NCBI GenBank assembly: GCA_002842935.1
Contig: PHEM01000121.1
Location: 1 to 8,749 of the forward strand
DNA: 8,749 nucleotides
Direction: 5' to 3'
Source of the DNA: Alphaproteobacteria bacterium HGW-Alphaproteobacteria-13
GTDB lineage: Bacteria; Pseudomonadota; Alphaproteobacteria; Sphingomonadales; Sphingomonadaceae
Position 1 is the stretch's first letter. The number at the start of each line of letters is the position of its first letter. Made by a program: the position numbers and the translations under genes. The notes beneath the pieces are model-generated. The model searched no databases, was not told the DNA's origin, and saw only the letters and a program-made list of their open reading frames with translations. This document shows, one piece after another, positions 1 to 5,913 of this stretch.

Positions 1-58
1 AGCACCGCAGGCTCGCCGCTTAATATCAACCCCAGAACGAGGCCCACACTCCGCTAAT

Positions 59-277
59 TTACGCAGCGATCTGCGCCAAATGTTCTGACGACGGACAGAC
101 CGCGACGAAAGCCGCGCCCTGGCAATGCGTGTCGATCACGTCGAGGACGGTCGAGCGCAGTCCATCGATATCGGGGTCGAAATCTTCCCACGTCACATTG
201 TCGGGGCATTCGTCGAGGAGATAGTTGGACATCAGGTCCTGCATCGTGTCGAGCAGGCGGTAGCGGGCATCGGTCAT
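59..277 (-). CDS. Small acidic hypothetical protein (72 aa)
   Basis: I do not recognise this protein. It starts at an ATG with a GGAG Shine-Dalgarno seven bases upstream and ends in TAA. It has about 14 Asp/Glu against three Arg and no Lys, so it is strongly acidic. It is probably helical at the N-terminus (DARYRLLDTMQDLMSNYLL), followed by an acidic stretch (WEDFDPDIDG). It has two cysteines plus one in the CPSSEH segment, but no arranged zinc site, signal peptide or membrane segment. It follows the DUF932 gene on the same strand, but a terminator-like hairpin lies between them, so it may be expressed at a lower level or from its own signal. Small acidic proteins on mobile elements are sometimes DNA mimics, but nothing here shows that. 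The good RBS and same-strand context support a real gene. Confidence 0.62.
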   Translation of the reverse strand: MTDARYRLLDTMQDLMSNYLLDECPDNVTWEDFDPDIDGLRSTVLDVIDTHCQGAAFVAVCPSSEHLAQIAA

Positions 278-288
278 GGCGTGTCTCC

Positions 289-329
289 GGGAAAAAGGAA
301 GCCGCCGGATCGGACGAACCGGCGGCTTC
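289..329 (-). terminator. Intrinsic terminator or attenuator after the DUF932 gene
   Basis: A perfect 11-bp inverted repeat, GAAGCCGCCGG (298-308) and CCGGCGGCTTC (319-329), encloses a 10-base loop. On the minus strand the stem is followed at once by CTTTTTCCC (297-289). A GC-rich stem plus a T-run is the classic Rho-independent terminator layout. It begins 6 bases past the DUF932 stop codon, and the next gene's RBS sits just beyond the T-run. The T-run is short (five), so read-through to the 72-aa gene is plausible. On the plus strand the stem is preceded by A's and has no T-run after it, so it would act in one direction only. Confidence 0.8.
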
Positions 330-334
330 GGCTG

Positions 335-1528
335 TCAGTGGGCGGTTTCGAGAAGCTTGCGGGCCTTGCCCTCGACCTCGAGCCGGCTGTCCTGGTTGGT
401 CTTGGTCCGGGCAAAGGCGGTGATGCCCTGCACGAAATCGTAGATCGTCTCGGGCGGCCGGCCCTCTTCGCTCAGCACCGTCGCGACGATTTTCGCGGTC
501 TCCGCCTTCGAGAAACCGCGCTTGCGCAAGAACGTCTCGCGGTCCTCGTCCTTGCGGGCGACGATGCGCTCGCGCGCGGTCTTGATGCCATTGAGGAAAG
601 GCATCGGCGAGGAGTCCGCGAAGTGCTCGAGCGCGGGAGCGGCTTCATGGGCGAAGCGGTTGGCGGCGAATTTCGAGTGGCGGATCTTCACCTCCTCGAA
701 ATTTTCGACACCCCAGAGGTTGCGGTTCATGCATACGGCGCGGAGATAGAAGGTCGCCATGCCGAGCGTTTTCGCGCCGACCTCGGAATTCCAGCAGTAG
801 AAGCCGCGGAAATAGAGGTCGGGATCGCCGTTGGGGAGCTTGCCCGCCTCGATCGGGTGCGTGTCATCGACGAGGAAGATGAAGACGTCGCGGTCGGAGG
901 CGTAGAGTGTCGTCGTGTCGCGCGTAACGTCGACATAGGGATTATAGTGCATGCTCGACCAGTCGAGCACGCCGGGGACCTTCCAGCGCGTCTGCCCGAC
1001 GCCGTCGCCGGCGATCTTCATCACGGCTTCCACGAGCTCGTAATCCCAGATGCGGCCGTAATCAGGCCCGGTGGCGGCGCGCAGTTCGGTGCGCCCGCTG
1101 TCGGTCTGCAGCAGTTTCACCTGCTCGGCGCGGTTCGCGACCAGGCCATGCTGGAGATTGATGCCGGCGAGCGCGGCCGGAAGCTCGCGAAGATAGGAAG
1201 CGGGCGCACCGACGAGGCTGCAAAGCTGTCCGAATGCCCAGTTCGTCGGCGCAACGGGTTTGTCTTCGTCAGGGACGATCAGCGCGAGGCGCTCGGGGCT
1301 GTCGCTGCGCGCCTCGACGCGAATGGCGCTACTCTCGACGACACGAGTGCTTGCGCTGGCGGCGCGGGCACGAACCACCTCATAGAGATCGGTGAGCGAG
1401 AGGAAGCGCTCGTCGTCGGGACGCGAGAACCATTCGGAAGAGACGCGGCCGATATTGCGGCCGCGGGAGATGTCGACGCGATAGGCGCCGCCGACCGCGC
1501 GGTCGGTGGCGGGAACAAGACTGGTCAT
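335..1528 (-). CDS. DUF932 domain-containing plasmid/phage-like protein (397 aa)
   Basis: DUF932 proteins are widespread on plasmids, phages and integrative elements. Their function is not established. Family-like blocks are visible: an N-terminal region, then RAATGPDYGRIWDYELVEAV (about residues 150-169), a hydrophobic strand DVFIFLVDD (214-222) and the long conserved block RGFYCWNSEVGAKTLG followed by FYLRAVCMNRNLWGVE (about 241-275). The C-terminal third is helical and basic (KTARERIVARKDEDRETFLRKRGFSK). A start 37 codons further upstream is open but lacks an RBS and reads through low-complexity intergenic sequence. The ATG chosen here has GGAG seven bases upstream. The gene lies 91 bp downstream of the SANT/HTH gene on the same strand and is followed by an intrinsic-terminator-like hairpin, so it is probably the end of that transcript. 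No signal peptide or membrane segment is seen. I am confident of the family, not of a biochemical role. Confidence 0.88.
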   Translation of the reverse strand: MTSLVPATDRAVGGAYRVDISRGRNIGRVSSEWFSRPDDERFLSLTDLYEVVRARAASASTRVVESSAIRVEARSDSPERLALIVPDEDKPVAPTNWAFGQLCSLVGAPASYLRELPAALAGINLQHGLVANRAEQVKLLQTDSGRTELRAATGPDYGRIWDYELVEAVMKIAGDGVGQTRWKVPGVLDWSSMHYNPYVDVTRDTTTLYASDRDVFIFLVDDTHPIEAGKLPNGDPDLYFRGFYCWNSEVGAKTLGMATFYLRAVCMNRNLWGVENFEEVKIRHSKFAANRFAHEAAPALEHFADSSPMPFLNGIKTARERIVARKDEDRETFLRKRGFSKAETAKIVATVLSEEGRPPETIYDFVQGITAFARTKTNQDSRLEVEGKARKLLETAH

Positions 1529-1586
1529 GGGAAATCTCCGACAAGAGTGGGACGTCGAACCGGAGCGAACCCTGCCGCCCGGCTCG

Positions 1587-1610
1587 CCCCTTCCCACCCC
1601 CTTCCCTCCC
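1587..1610 (-). repeat. G-rich leader motif with G-quadruplex potential
   Basis: Read on the minus strand, this is five G-runs of 3, 3, 5, 3 and 4 separated by loops of one or two bases (A, AA, T, AA). This fits the usual G-quadruplex pattern of four runs of at least three G with short loops. It sits in the 91-bp gap between the SANT/HTH stop and the DUF932 start, on the coding strand, so the RNA leader of the DUF932 cistron would also carry it. Positions 1597-1610 are identical over 14 bases to 2483-2496, ahead of the neighbouring gene. Whether it folds or regulates is not shown. Confidence 0.55.
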
Positions 1611-1619
1611 GACGGCCGC

Positions 1620-2450
1620 TCAGGTCGGGCCGTGCGCAACGAGGTCGATGAACCAGAATTTGTCGACTTTCCGGAGATCGACCACGGCGGCGTTATCGAT
1701 GATGAAGGCGCGAACGTCGCGGACGCGAATCCAAAACTGGTCGCCGCCCTGCGCGCTCGTGCGCCCGGTGCCGCGACGGCTGGCCTTGAGCAGTCCGCGG
1801 CCGATCCACCCCGTGACGGTCTTGGCGTCGATGCCCATCAGCGACGCGAGGCCGGTGGCCGTCAGGTGAAGCGGGTCGTAGCGGGTTGCCCCGAGCCGCT
1901 TGCCCATCACGATAATCGCCGTTTCGGTGCGCTGATATCCGGCGCGCTTCAGCATGCCGCGGATGATCTTCGGCGGCCGGTGGAAATTGCGCTGCACGAT
2001 CTCGCGCTCGGCGTTGGTCCATGCGGGCTCCTTGAAGCGGGGCGTAACGAGCCCGAGCTGGGTCGCCCGCTTCGTCACCCACCAGCGCGGACGGCCGACG
2101 GTGAAGGCGAGCGAGGCGATGTCGCCCCTGGCCGGCACGCGCTGATAGGCGCGCCGGATCACGGCATCGATCTGGTCGGAGCTCGTCCAGCGCTGCCTGC
2201 GAAAATCATGCTTTTGCGTGGCGGGGGCCTGGAGCGCGAGCGCAGCGGCATGGCTGTAGATCGCCGCGGCGCTGCGTCCCGGCAAATGGGCAAGGCATGG
2301 TTCCACGCCACCTTGGGGATAATGCTCGCGGAGCAATTTCTCCTCGCGGTTTGTCCAGAAGCGGCGAGGACCGCGCTTCGGTTCACCGTGGGTGGGATTG
2401 AGCTCGAGAAGGGCGCGGAGATTCTCGGGCGGCCGGGTTTGAAGTTGCAT
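1620..2450 (-). CDS. SANT/Myb-like repeat plus HTH DNA-binding protein (276 aa)
   Basis: This is probably a sequence-specific DNA-binding protein of the element. Three SANT/Myb-like repeats are visible, each opening with an aromatic residue plus WT or RWT: W32-T33 through about 73 (WTNREEKLLREHYPQGG then GRSAAAIYSHAAAL), W88-T89 through about 134, and W144-T145 through about 187 (WTNAEREIVQRNF then RTETAIIVMGKRLGA). They are followed by a MerR/excisionase-like helix-turn-helix at about 195-252 (LTATGLASLMGIDAKTVTGWI, then GDQFWIRVRDVRAFI). The ATG is preceded by AAAGGAG at seven bases, a strong RBS. It is the first gene of the left minus-strand block and is divergent from the methyltransferase operon across a 187-bp gap. 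It could act as a regulator of the block, or as an accessory factor binding an element site. The multi-repeat layout is clear; no target or partner is visible. Confidence 0.82.
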   Translation of the reverse strand: MQLQTRPPENLRALLELNPTHGEPKRGPRRFWTNREEKLLREHYPQGGVEPCLAHLPGRSAAAIYSHAAALALQAPATQKHDFRRQRWTSSDQIDAVIRRAYQRVPARGDIASLAFTVGRPRWWVTKRATQLGLVTPRFKEPAWTNAEREIVQRNFHRPPKIIRGMLKRAGYQRTETAIIVMGKRLGATRYDPLHLTATGLASLMGIDAKTVTGWIGRGLLKASRRGTGRTSAQGGDQFWIRVRDVRAFIIDNAAVVDLRKVDKFWFIDLVAHGPT

Positions 2451-2482
2451 CGGGCTTCTCCTTTAAGATCGGCCTTGTCCTT

Positions 2483-2496
2483 CCCCCTTCCCTCCC
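2483..2496 (-). repeat. Second copy of the 14-bp G-rich leader tract
   Basis: The minus strand reads GGGAGGGAAGGGGG, identical to 1597-1610. It lies 32 bases upstream of the SANT/HTH start codon and just before its RBS region. It is followed by AAGG, so there are only three runs of three or more G plus one GG. Quadruplex potential is therefore weaker than in the other copy. Its placement in the leaders of two adjacent cistrons suggests a shared leader element rather than chance, but low-complexity purine tracts can recur by chance. Confidence 0.5.
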
Positions 2497-2564
2497 ATGC
2501 TTTTCGATGCGGACGGCCAGTCGCCCGCACCAGCGGGCACGCTAACGCGCCCGCGATCTTCTTA

Positions 2565-2581
2565 TTGCGAATCGTTCGCAA
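2565..2581. promoter_or_regulatory. Fur-like palindromic operator candidate
   Basis: TTGCGAA-TCG-TTCGCAA is a perfect 7-bp inverted repeat around a 3-bp centre, located 57-73 bases before the methyltransferase start. Trimmed to the 7-1-7 layout it reads TGCGAAT-C-GTTCGCA, which resembles the GC-shifted Fur boxes (TGNNAAT-N-ATTNNCA type) of high-GC proteobacteria. It lies in the divergent gap between the SANT/HTH gene and the methyltransferase operon, so it could control either or both. No convincing -35/-10 pair could be placed around it by eye. Binding by Fur is an inference; another dimeric repressor is possible. Confidence 0.5.
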
Positions 2582-2637
2582 ATATGGCAGGAGGGATTGC
2601 AAGGCGTGGGGCGCGCCTGTCAGAGGAGAGTGGCTCA

Positions 2638-3324
2638 ATGCCCGCACAGCGCGATCGTTCGATGGTGACCAGCCTTCCGGCGATCGTGACGATGCTCGTG
2701 GCGCTCACGCTCCTTGTTCTCGCGGTGCTGCGCTGGCGCGATAATGGCTGGGGCGCCCTCGTCTGGCTCGCCGCCTTCATCGCCATGAGCGCGATCCGCA
2801 CCCCGCACAGCATGCGCAACCGCGCCAATGTCGTGGTCGAGGCGCGAAAGGACGCCACCGAGATTCTGCTGCTCGTGGCGATGTTCGCCGCGATGATGGT
2901 ATTGCCGCTGATCCATCTTGCGACCGGGCTGTTCGCCTTCGCCGACTATGCGCTTCCCGAATGGGCAACCGCGATCGGCGCCATCGCGCAAATCCCGTTC
3001 CTGTGGCTGTTCTGGCGCAGTCATGCCGACCTCGGGCGCAACTGGAGTCCCGGTCTCGAGGTCCACGACGCGCACAAGCTGGTGACGAACGGGGTTTATG
3101 CCCGCATCCGCCATCCCATGTATGCCGCGATCTGGATTTCGGCGCTCGCGCAGCCGCTGCTCATCCATAACTGGATCGCCGGCTTCCTCGTCGTCCCCGC
3201 CTTCGCGGCGATGTGGTTCATCCGGGTTCCCGACGAAGAGGCGCTGATGCGGCAGCGCTTCGGCACCGCGTGGGATGCCTATTGCATCCGCGCGGGCCGG
3301 CTGCTGCCGAAGCGCGCGTCATGA
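2638..3324 (+). CDS. Isoprenylcysteine carboxyl methyltransferase (ICMT)-like membrane protein (228 aa)
   Basis: This is a membrane-bound SAM-dependent methyltransferase-like protein. In bacteria such proteins have mostly unknown small-molecule or lipid substrates, as prenylated CaaX proteins are absent. Hydrophobic helices lie at about residues 12-31, 40-53, 76-98, 110-127 and 162-196. The family core is clear: SHADLGRNWSPGLE (128-141), LVTNGVYARIRHPMY (148-162) with the RHPMY cofactor motif, and VPDEEALMRQRFGTAWDAY (197-215) with the paired acidic residues and the F-G-x-x-W/Y ending. The reading frame is open 47 codons further upstream, but that start lacks an RBS and overlaps the palindrome. 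The ATG chosen has AGGAG nine bases upstream. The gene is first of a three-gene unit: its TGA overlaps the next ATG as ATGA. The Fur-like palindrome upstream suggests repression, possibly iron-linked. I am confident of the superfamily, not of the substrate. Confidence 0.87.
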   Translation: MPAQRDRSMVTSLPAIVTMLVALTLLVLAVLRWRDNGWGALVWLAAFIAMSAIRTPHSMRNRANVVVEARKDATEILLLVAMFAAMMVLPLIHLATGLFAFADYALPEWATAIGAIAQIPFLWLFWRSHADLGRNWSPGLEVHDAHKLVTNGVYARIRHPMYAAIWISALAQPLLIHNWIAGFLVVPAFAAMWFIRVPDEEALMRQRFGTAWDAYCIRAGRLLPKRAS

Positions 3325-3782
3325 TGTACGCGGTCCTCCCTCGCCCGGAAGCGATTCCCGGCCTCGGCGACATGGTCGCCGCAGCGGCGCGTTGCTGGCG
3401 GGCGGCGCGGGACGCGGGCGCGCCGGCGCAGCGGCGTCTTTACATGCTGCTGTCGCGGCAGGGTCGCGGGATGCTGGCGCCGGCCTTCGACAGCCTGATG
3501 ACGCTTTACGAAGCTGCGCTCGGCCGGAGGATCGCGACGGACCGAGCCGCGCCCTCGCGAGACGAGCGCCTGTTGCTCGGCTTGATCGACGGGTCGACGC
3601 CGCGCCTGGCATCCATCGATTGCGCGGAAGGACCCGCCGCGGCGCTCGACTGCGCGATCCGCTCGACGCAGATCATGATCGCATTGGCGGAACGCGCGAA
3701 TCCGACGCCAGAGCGACCGATGGACTGGAGCACAGAGGGAGCCGATGCCCGCGTGGAATCCAGCGCGGCATCACAGACATGA
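3321..3782 (+). CDS. Hypothetical protein, middle gene of the ICMT operon (153 aa)
   Basis: I do not recognise a named family. The start is set by the ATGA overlap with the methyltransferase stop; a second ATG follows at once, so either may be used. The frame is open further upstream, but only inside the methyltransferase gene. The protein is Ala/Arg-rich and helical, without signal peptide, membrane segment or cysteine pattern. Distinct blocks are RRLYMLLSRQGRGMLAPAFDSLMTLYEAALG (about residues 38-68, split between two helices), DERLLLGLIDG (81-91) and a C-terminal helix with CAIRSTQIMIALA (111-123). The last 25 residues are probably disordered. Its stop overlaps the next start, again as ATGA. 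Tight translational coupling on both sides argues that it works with the two membrane proteins at fixed stoichiometry, perhaps as a cytosolic partner. No catalytic signature is visible. Confidence 0.75.
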   Translation: MMYAVLPRPEAIPGLGDMVAAAARCWRAARDAGAPAQRRLYMLLSRQGRGMLAPAFDSLMTLYEAALGRRIATDRAAPSRDERLLLGLIDGSTPRLASIDCAEGPAAALDCAIRSTQIMIALAERANPTPERPMDWSTEGADARVESSAASQT

Positions 3783-4582
3783 GTACGAACCAGGAGTTCT
3801 CGCCGACCGATGGGTTCTCAGCGGAGGGTTCGCTGCGATGGCTGCGCTTGGCCGGGATTGCCGGCATCATCGGCGCGATCCTCTGGACGCTGGGCGACGC
3901 GCTGATCATCGGCGCGAAGGCGAACGCGGCGGACTATCCGCTGATCTTCGGAACCTATGCCGACAGGATCGAGACGGATATTGCGGCGATGATGCTGCCC
4001 TCGTCAGAGGCCCGGCTCGCGGCGGGCGCGCTGGTCGCCGACGTCGGCATCGTCTTCTACCTCGCCGGAAGCTGGCACCTGTTCAGGGGCCTGCTGCCCG
4101 CCGGGCGCGCGTGGGCATGGCCGATCTTCGTGCTGCTCATCTGCGGCAATGCCTGGTCGCCGCTCGGCCATGCCGGCTTCTATTATGTCGGCATGGCCTA
4201 CAAGACGCTGCTGGTGACTCCGCCCGAAGCGCATGGCGCGCTGCTCGATCTCGGCAAGGATTTTCACGATGTGCTGACGATCGCATGGCTGCTGCCCATC
4301 GTGACGCTTGGCCTCGCCTTGCTCGGCCTTGGCATCGCGATCGCGCTCGGACGGACGGCATGGTCGCGCTGGTTTGCGCTCTTCGCCAACCCGGTGTCGC
4401 AGGTCGCGATCGGTATCGGCATTGCCTTCGTATCGCCCGCGCCGGTCGCGACCTGGCTCGGTGGCGCCGCGTTCAACCTCGGCTGGCTGGTCGTCTATCT
4501 GGTTTCGACCATCCTGCTATGGAACGGGGTATCGGCGCGAGCAGCGCGATTCGAAAGTCAAACGGCAGAGAACTCGACTTAG
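3779..4582 (+). CDS. Six-helix integral membrane protein, possibly DUF6796-like (267 aa)
   Basis: This is an inner-membrane protein of unknown function. Hydrophobic segments lie at about residues 21-45, 79-102, 112-136, 163-190, 198-220 and 226-248. Possible functional polar positions in or next to membrane segments are Asp40, Asp88, His100, Asn124, His131 and the DLGKDFHD stretch (157-164). It starts at the ATG sharing ATGA with the preceding stop, so it is translationally coupled and last of the ICMT operon. The C-terminal tail (SARAARFESQTAENST) is polar. The overall look resembles the uncharacterised DUF6796 membrane family, but I hold that assignment loosely. Pairing with a membrane methyltransferase suggests a shared membrane substrate; that is inference. 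The adjacent toxin-antitoxin genes have their own promoter, so the operon probably ends here, though no hairpin terminator was found in the 59-bp gap. Confidence 0.8.
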   Translation: MSTNQEFSPTDGFSAEGSLRWLRLAGIAGIIGAILWTLGDALIIGAKANAADYPLIFGTYADRIETDIAAMMLPSSEARLAAGALVADVGIVFYLAGSWHLFRGLLPAGRAWAWPIFVLLICGNAWSPLGHAGFYYVGMAYKTLLVTPPEAHGALLDLGKDFHDVLTIAWLLPIVTLGLALLGLGIAIALGRTAWSRWFALFANPVSQVAIGIGIAFVSPAPVATWLGGAAFNLGWLVVYLVSTILLWNGVSARAARFESQTAENST

Positions 4583-4588
4583 CCAATC

Positions 4589-4617
4589 TGGACAATTTGC
4601 TCAATCCAGCCTATATA
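4589..4617 (+). promoter_or_regulatory. Sigma-70-like promoter for the toxin-antitoxin pair
   Basis: TGGACA (4589-4594, five of six to the -35 consensus) is followed after 17 bases by TATATA (4612-4617, four of six to the -10 consensus). The expected transcript start near 4624 gives a leader of about 18 bases, carrying GGAG at 4632-4635, six bases before the antitoxin ATG. The stretch is AT-rich compared with its surroundings. An inverted repeat CTGGA (4588-4592) / TCCAG (4605-4609), with a 12-base gap, overlaps the -35 element and spacer. It could be the antitoxin's autoregulatory operator, but the arms are short. Confidence 0.6.
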
Positions 4618-4641
4618 GCGGAAAGCAGATTGGAGTCGAAT

Positions 4642-5316
4642 ATGTCACAGGCAGCCCTCAGCGCGGAGAAACTTCAGAGTCTTCCAGAAGCGGACGTGCG
4701 CTCGGCACTGGTCCAGCGCAACCCCAAGGCGTCGAAGGCGGCCATCAATCGCATGGCGAAGTTCCTCGCGGCAGTGTCGCGGATCGCGGCTGACCTTCCA
4801 CCGGGCGAGCAGCGCAAGCTTCCGACCGGGCAAAAACGATTGCGCCTCGCGCTTCTCGAGGCGGCTGGCCATGCCGACGAACAGGATGATGCCGTCGAGA
4901 CAAGCGTCGGCGAAGGCCGGGGCGAGTTACTCAGTGTCGAGGAAGGCTTGCAGCGCCTGCGCCGCTATGCGCCGCCGCGGCCGATCGAAGACTGGGCGGG
5001 CCCTGTCGGCGGCGCAGGCGAAATCGAGAGCGAACTCGGGATCCCCCGCTCGACGCTCAGCGAATGGTATCGCCGCGGCGCGGTGATCGGGCTGCTCCGC
5101 GGCGAACGCAAGCGCGTCTATCCGCTCGAACAGTTCATCGATGGAAGGCCGATCGAGGGAGTCGGTAAGGTCGCGCAGATCGCACCCGATGCGCGGGCCG
5201 CGTGGCTCTGGCTGCGCCAGCCGCATGGGCGGCTGGACAAACAGACCCCGATCGAGCGGCTTGCGCGCGGCGACCGGGAGGCCGTAGTGGAGGCGGCCGA
5301 GCGCGATTTTCTCTGA
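4642..5316 (+). CDS. Xre/MbcA/ParS-type antitoxin with long N-terminal extension (224 aa)
   Basis: This is predicted to neutralise the RES toxin encoded just downstream and to repress the shared promoter. The C-terminal part (about residues 173-224) matches the MbcA/ParS/Xre toxin-binding domain (DUF2384): G-V-A-Q-I-A-P-D, then AAWLWLRQPHGRLDKQTPIERLARGD and AVVEAAERDFL. Before it, 124-166 is a DNA-binding HTH-like segment (EIESELGIPRSTLSEWYRRGAV, then a RKRVYPLEQF wing). Residues 1-100 form an unusual N-terminal region: a basic helical part up to about 75, then an acidic linker (80-100). Typical partners in this family are about 130-160 residues, so the extension is notable. The ATG has GGAG six bases upstream; the frame is open far upstream, but only antisense to nothing and across the membrane-protein gene. 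The toxin start is six bases past this stop. Confidence 0.85.
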   Translation: MSQAALSAEKLQSLPEADVRSALVQRNPKASKAAINRMAKFLAAVSRIAADLPPGEQRKLPTGQKRLRLALLEAAGHADEQDDAVETSVGEGRGELLSVEEGLQRLRRYAPPRPIEDWAGPVGGAGEIESELGIPRSTLSEWYRRGAVIGLLRGERKRVYPLEQFIDGRPIEGVGKVAQIAPDARAAWLWLRQPHGRLDKQTPIERLARGDREAVVEAAERDFL

Positions 5317-5322
5317 CCGCGC

Positions 5323-5901
5323 ATGACGCTTGATCTCAAGACCATCGGGCGGTTCACCCGCAGGTTCCTTCCGCGCAGCTATCTGCGCGTGACCGAACTC
5401 GCGCATCGGGCGACGCCGCTCGGCATGGGCTTCGGAAAGACGCGGTTCGCTAGTCCCGCCGATGCGTTCAAGCTGCTGTACATCGGCGAGGATTTGGCAA
5501 CCGCAGTGGCGGAAACGATCATTCGCGATCGCTTCGAAGGAACGATCGCCCGCGAGATTTCCGAAGGCGAGATCACCAAATGGGGTGCGACGGAAGTCGA
5601 TGCGGCGAAGCCGCTTCGCCTGCTCGACCTGCGCGGCGATGCCTGCTTCCAGCTCAACGTCTCGACCGATATCGTCGGGGCCAAGGGACAGGATGAGGCG
5701 CGAACCTTCAGCCAGTCGATATATGACGAGACCGATCTCGATGGCATTCTTTATCATTCGCGGCTTCGCAAACGGAAGAATTGCATCGCAGTTTACGACC
5801 GCGCCGTGACCAGCCTGTCCGCCTCCGACGTCGACGACCTGGTGACTCTGCCGAGGCTCGTTCCGGCTCTCCGCACCCTGCGGGTCGGCTTGATATCATA
5901 G
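5323..5901 (+). CDS. RES-domain toxin, predicted NAD+-degrading enzyme (192 aa)
   Basis: RES toxins of type II toxin-antitoxin systems deplete NAD+ by phosphorolysis (MbcT) or hydrolysis, or ADP-ribosylate a host target (ParT). The family's Arg-Glu-Ser signature is readable: YLRV (20-23) and TRF (40-42) supply the arginines, LLYIGEDLATAVAETIIRD (51-69) has Tyr53 and Glu64, and DGILYHSRLRKRKNCIAVY (140-158) has Ser146-Arg147. The length suits a full domain, and all key positions are present, so the enzyme is probably active. There is no good Shine-Dalgarno before the ATG; it lies six bases after the antitoxin stop, which points to translational coupling that keeps toxin below antitoxin. On a mobile element such a pair usually stabilises inheritance or acts against phage. 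The TAG stop faces the end of the minus-strand methylase gene only 12 bp away. The exact reaction cannot be told from sequence. Confidence 0.9.
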   Translation: MTLDLKTIGRFTRRFLPRSYLRVTELAHRATPLGMGFGKTRFASPADAFKLLYIGEDLATAVAETIIRDRFEGTIAREISEGEITKWGATEVDAAKPLRLLDLRGDACFQLNVSTDIVGAKGQDEARTFSQSIYDETDLDGILYHSRLRKRKNCIAVYDRAVTSLSASDVDDLVTLPRLVPALRTLRVGLIS

Positions 5902-5913
5902 GCGCGCACTCGC

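Noticed and set aside
1450..1475. GCGGCC repeats in the DUF932 gene
   Set aside because: Rare-cutter-like GC palindromes within coding sequence, expected from base composition.
125..1651. Long plus-strand open frame of 508 codons opposite the DUF932 gene
   Set aside because: It is a GC-rich antisense shadow: no RBS, no recognisable domain, and the minus-strand frame carries clear DUF932 blocks.
2523..2538. Inverted repeat GCCCGC-ACCA-GCGGGC
   Set aside because: Only 6-bp arms, no T-run on either strand and no clear relation to a promoter; common by chance at this GC content.
1506..2744. Plus-strand open frame of 412 codons opposite the SANT/HTH gene
   Set aside because: The antisense product is low-complexity Arg/Ala/Gly, spans the divergent promoter region and has no RBS; the minus strand encodes clear repeat domains.
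3745..4641. Upstream extension of the antitoxin frame by 299 codons
   Set aside because: It overlaps the membrane-protein gene in another frame and reads as Arg-rich shadow; the ATG at 4642 has a good RBS and its own promoter.
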